Assembly (NCBI GenBank): GCA_030041195.1
Contig: JASHOI010000111.1
Span: 1 to 13,089, forward strand
Direction of reading: 5' to 3'
Source of the DNA: Streptosporangiaceae bacterium
Lineage (GTDB): Bacteria > Actinomycetota > Actinomycetes > Streptosporangiales > Streptosporangiaceae
Length of the DNA: 13,089 nt
Shown here: positions 12,470-13,089 of the stretch, in pieces
How the letters are laid out: each line of letters opens with the position of its first letter
How positions within the stretch are numbered: the first letter of the stretch is position 1
Made by a program: the position numbers and the translations under genes
The notes under the pieces: generated by a model
Seen by the model: the letters and a program-made list of their open reading frames with translations, nothing else
Databases searched by the model: none
What the model was told of the DNA's origin: nothing

Positions 12470-13089
12470 TCAGCTCAGGTCGGGAGGCTCGGGCGGCTTC
12501 GGCGGTCCGCTGGCCGCGGGTGTTGGCTTCGGCGGACCTTCGTCCGCAGGCGCAGTTGCAGGCGGACCGGCAGGCGCGCTCTCGGGCGGGCTTGCGGCGG
12601 CGTGACGGGCACTCGCGCGCTCGGCCTCCTGCGGCGTGGGCGGCAGCTCGCGGGTCGCGACCGACGCCAGATTGATGACCCCGGGGTCATCGCGCAGCTT
12701 CACGAACAGCACGCCGTGCTTCGGATGCGGCACCGGCAGGTCATATCCGGGAAAGCCATCCGGAACCTGCACGGCATGCCCGAACTTCGGATCGGCGGCG
12801 ATGGCATCGACCAGATAGAGATCGCTGCCCGAGAGTTTGCAGGCCAGCTCCGGCGTCGCCGGACACACCAGCTTACGCAGCTTCGGCAGGCGCACCAGCG
12901 TTGCGAGCGGCTGCCAGTCGCCCGTGACGCCGCCGTCCGCCACGCGAAACTGCAGCGGTCCGAAAGCCGATGGGCCGAATGCCCGGGCAGGATCGAGGGT
13001 TGCGATGGCGACCGTCCGGTTCTCCAGAGTGATGCCGCCGTTGGCGAGAGTGAGCGTGGTCGAGTACGAGCCGTCGGCGGTCGCTATCT
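12470..13089 (-). CDS. Unrecognised protein, C-terminal part; 5' end outside window
   Basis: 206 codons are visible in a frame open to the right edge. I do not recognise the family with confidence. The visible part begins with a beta-rich stretch (SYSTTLTLANGGITLENRTVAIATLD), continues with RAFGPSAFGPLQFR, GDWQPLATLVRLPKL and a two-Cys segment (LVCPATPELACKLSGSDLYLVDAIA), then VPDGFPGYDLPVPHPKHGVLFVKLRDDPG, and ends in a disordered Pro/Ala tail (PPESAPAGPPATAPADEGPP...). The two Cys, 8 residues apart, could form a disulfide in an exported beta-domain. The sequence recalls C-terminal modules of hypothetical proteobacterial proteins, from memory only. It is on the same strand as the NRMT gene, 317 bp upstream of it, with no clear terminator between them. 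The GTG at 12943 is an internal codon, because reading continues upstream in a protein-like way. Confidence 0.65.
   Translation of the reverse strand, partial: IATADGSYSTTLTLANGGITLENRTVAIATLDPARAFGPSAFGPLQFRVADGGVTGDWQPLATLVRLPKLRKLVCPATPELACKLSGSDLYLVDAIAADPKFGHAVQVPDGFPGYDLPVPHPKHGVLFVKLRDDPGVINLASVATRELPPTPQEAERASARHAAASPPESAPAGPPATAPADEGPPKPTPAASGPPKPPEPPDLS

Overview
This is a high-GC window whose gene style is actinobacterial: GTG starts, ATGA stop/start overlaps, GGGAGG-type ribosome binding sites and C/G-ending codons. I cannot name a genus. The last ~1.7 kb has slightly richer A/T use in third codon positions and a protein with a proteobacterial feel, so the right end may be transferred DNA or an assembly join.

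Layout, left to right. (1) 1-896, minus: 5' part of a ferritin-like diiron oxygenase gene that runs off the window, preceded by a 78-bp gap with two copies of a GTTA/TGGTA inverted motif. (2) 975-4549, minus: a two-gene operon with an ATGA overlap. It encodes a KimA-like K+ importer of the APC superfamily (permease, universal-stress-like cytosolic domain, Pro/Ala/Thr linker, C-terminal OB-fold) followed by a CDF metal exporter. (3) 4550-4842: divergent control region. (4) 4843-7952, plus: a two-gene operon, again with an ATGA overlap. It encodes a soluble PRC-barrel/MgtE_N/CBS protein and an NRAMP-related transporter whose metal-site motifs (DAGG and APW instead of DPGN and MPH) are those of the Mg2+-transporting NRMT clade. 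(5) 7848-8390, minus: a MerR regulator whose 3' end overlaps the transporter gene tail to tail. (6) 8439-8469: MerR-type operator in a 19-bp-spaced promoter, driving (7) 8476-10439, plus: an MFS exporter and a class I methyltransferase, probably one operon with a leaderless GTG start. (8) 10438-10500: three copies of an 18-bp element forming a terminator-like hairpin between convergent genes. (9) 10518-12152, minus: a second NRMT-type NRAMP protein with a structured leader upstream (12153-12469). (10) 12470-13089, minus: 3' part of an unrecognised gene.

Working together: most of the window is a cation-homeostasis island. The most interesting unit is the pore-less MgtE sensor module translationally coupled to an NRMT transporter. 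It looks like a split, two-protein version of the sensor/pore arrangement of MgtE, placed divergently from a K+ importer that carries its own sensor-like domains. A second NRMT lies nearby, and both transporters share a conserved cytosolic N-terminal motif that could be a docking site. The MerR/MFS/methyltransferase set looks like an inserted small-molecule response module between the two NRMT genes.
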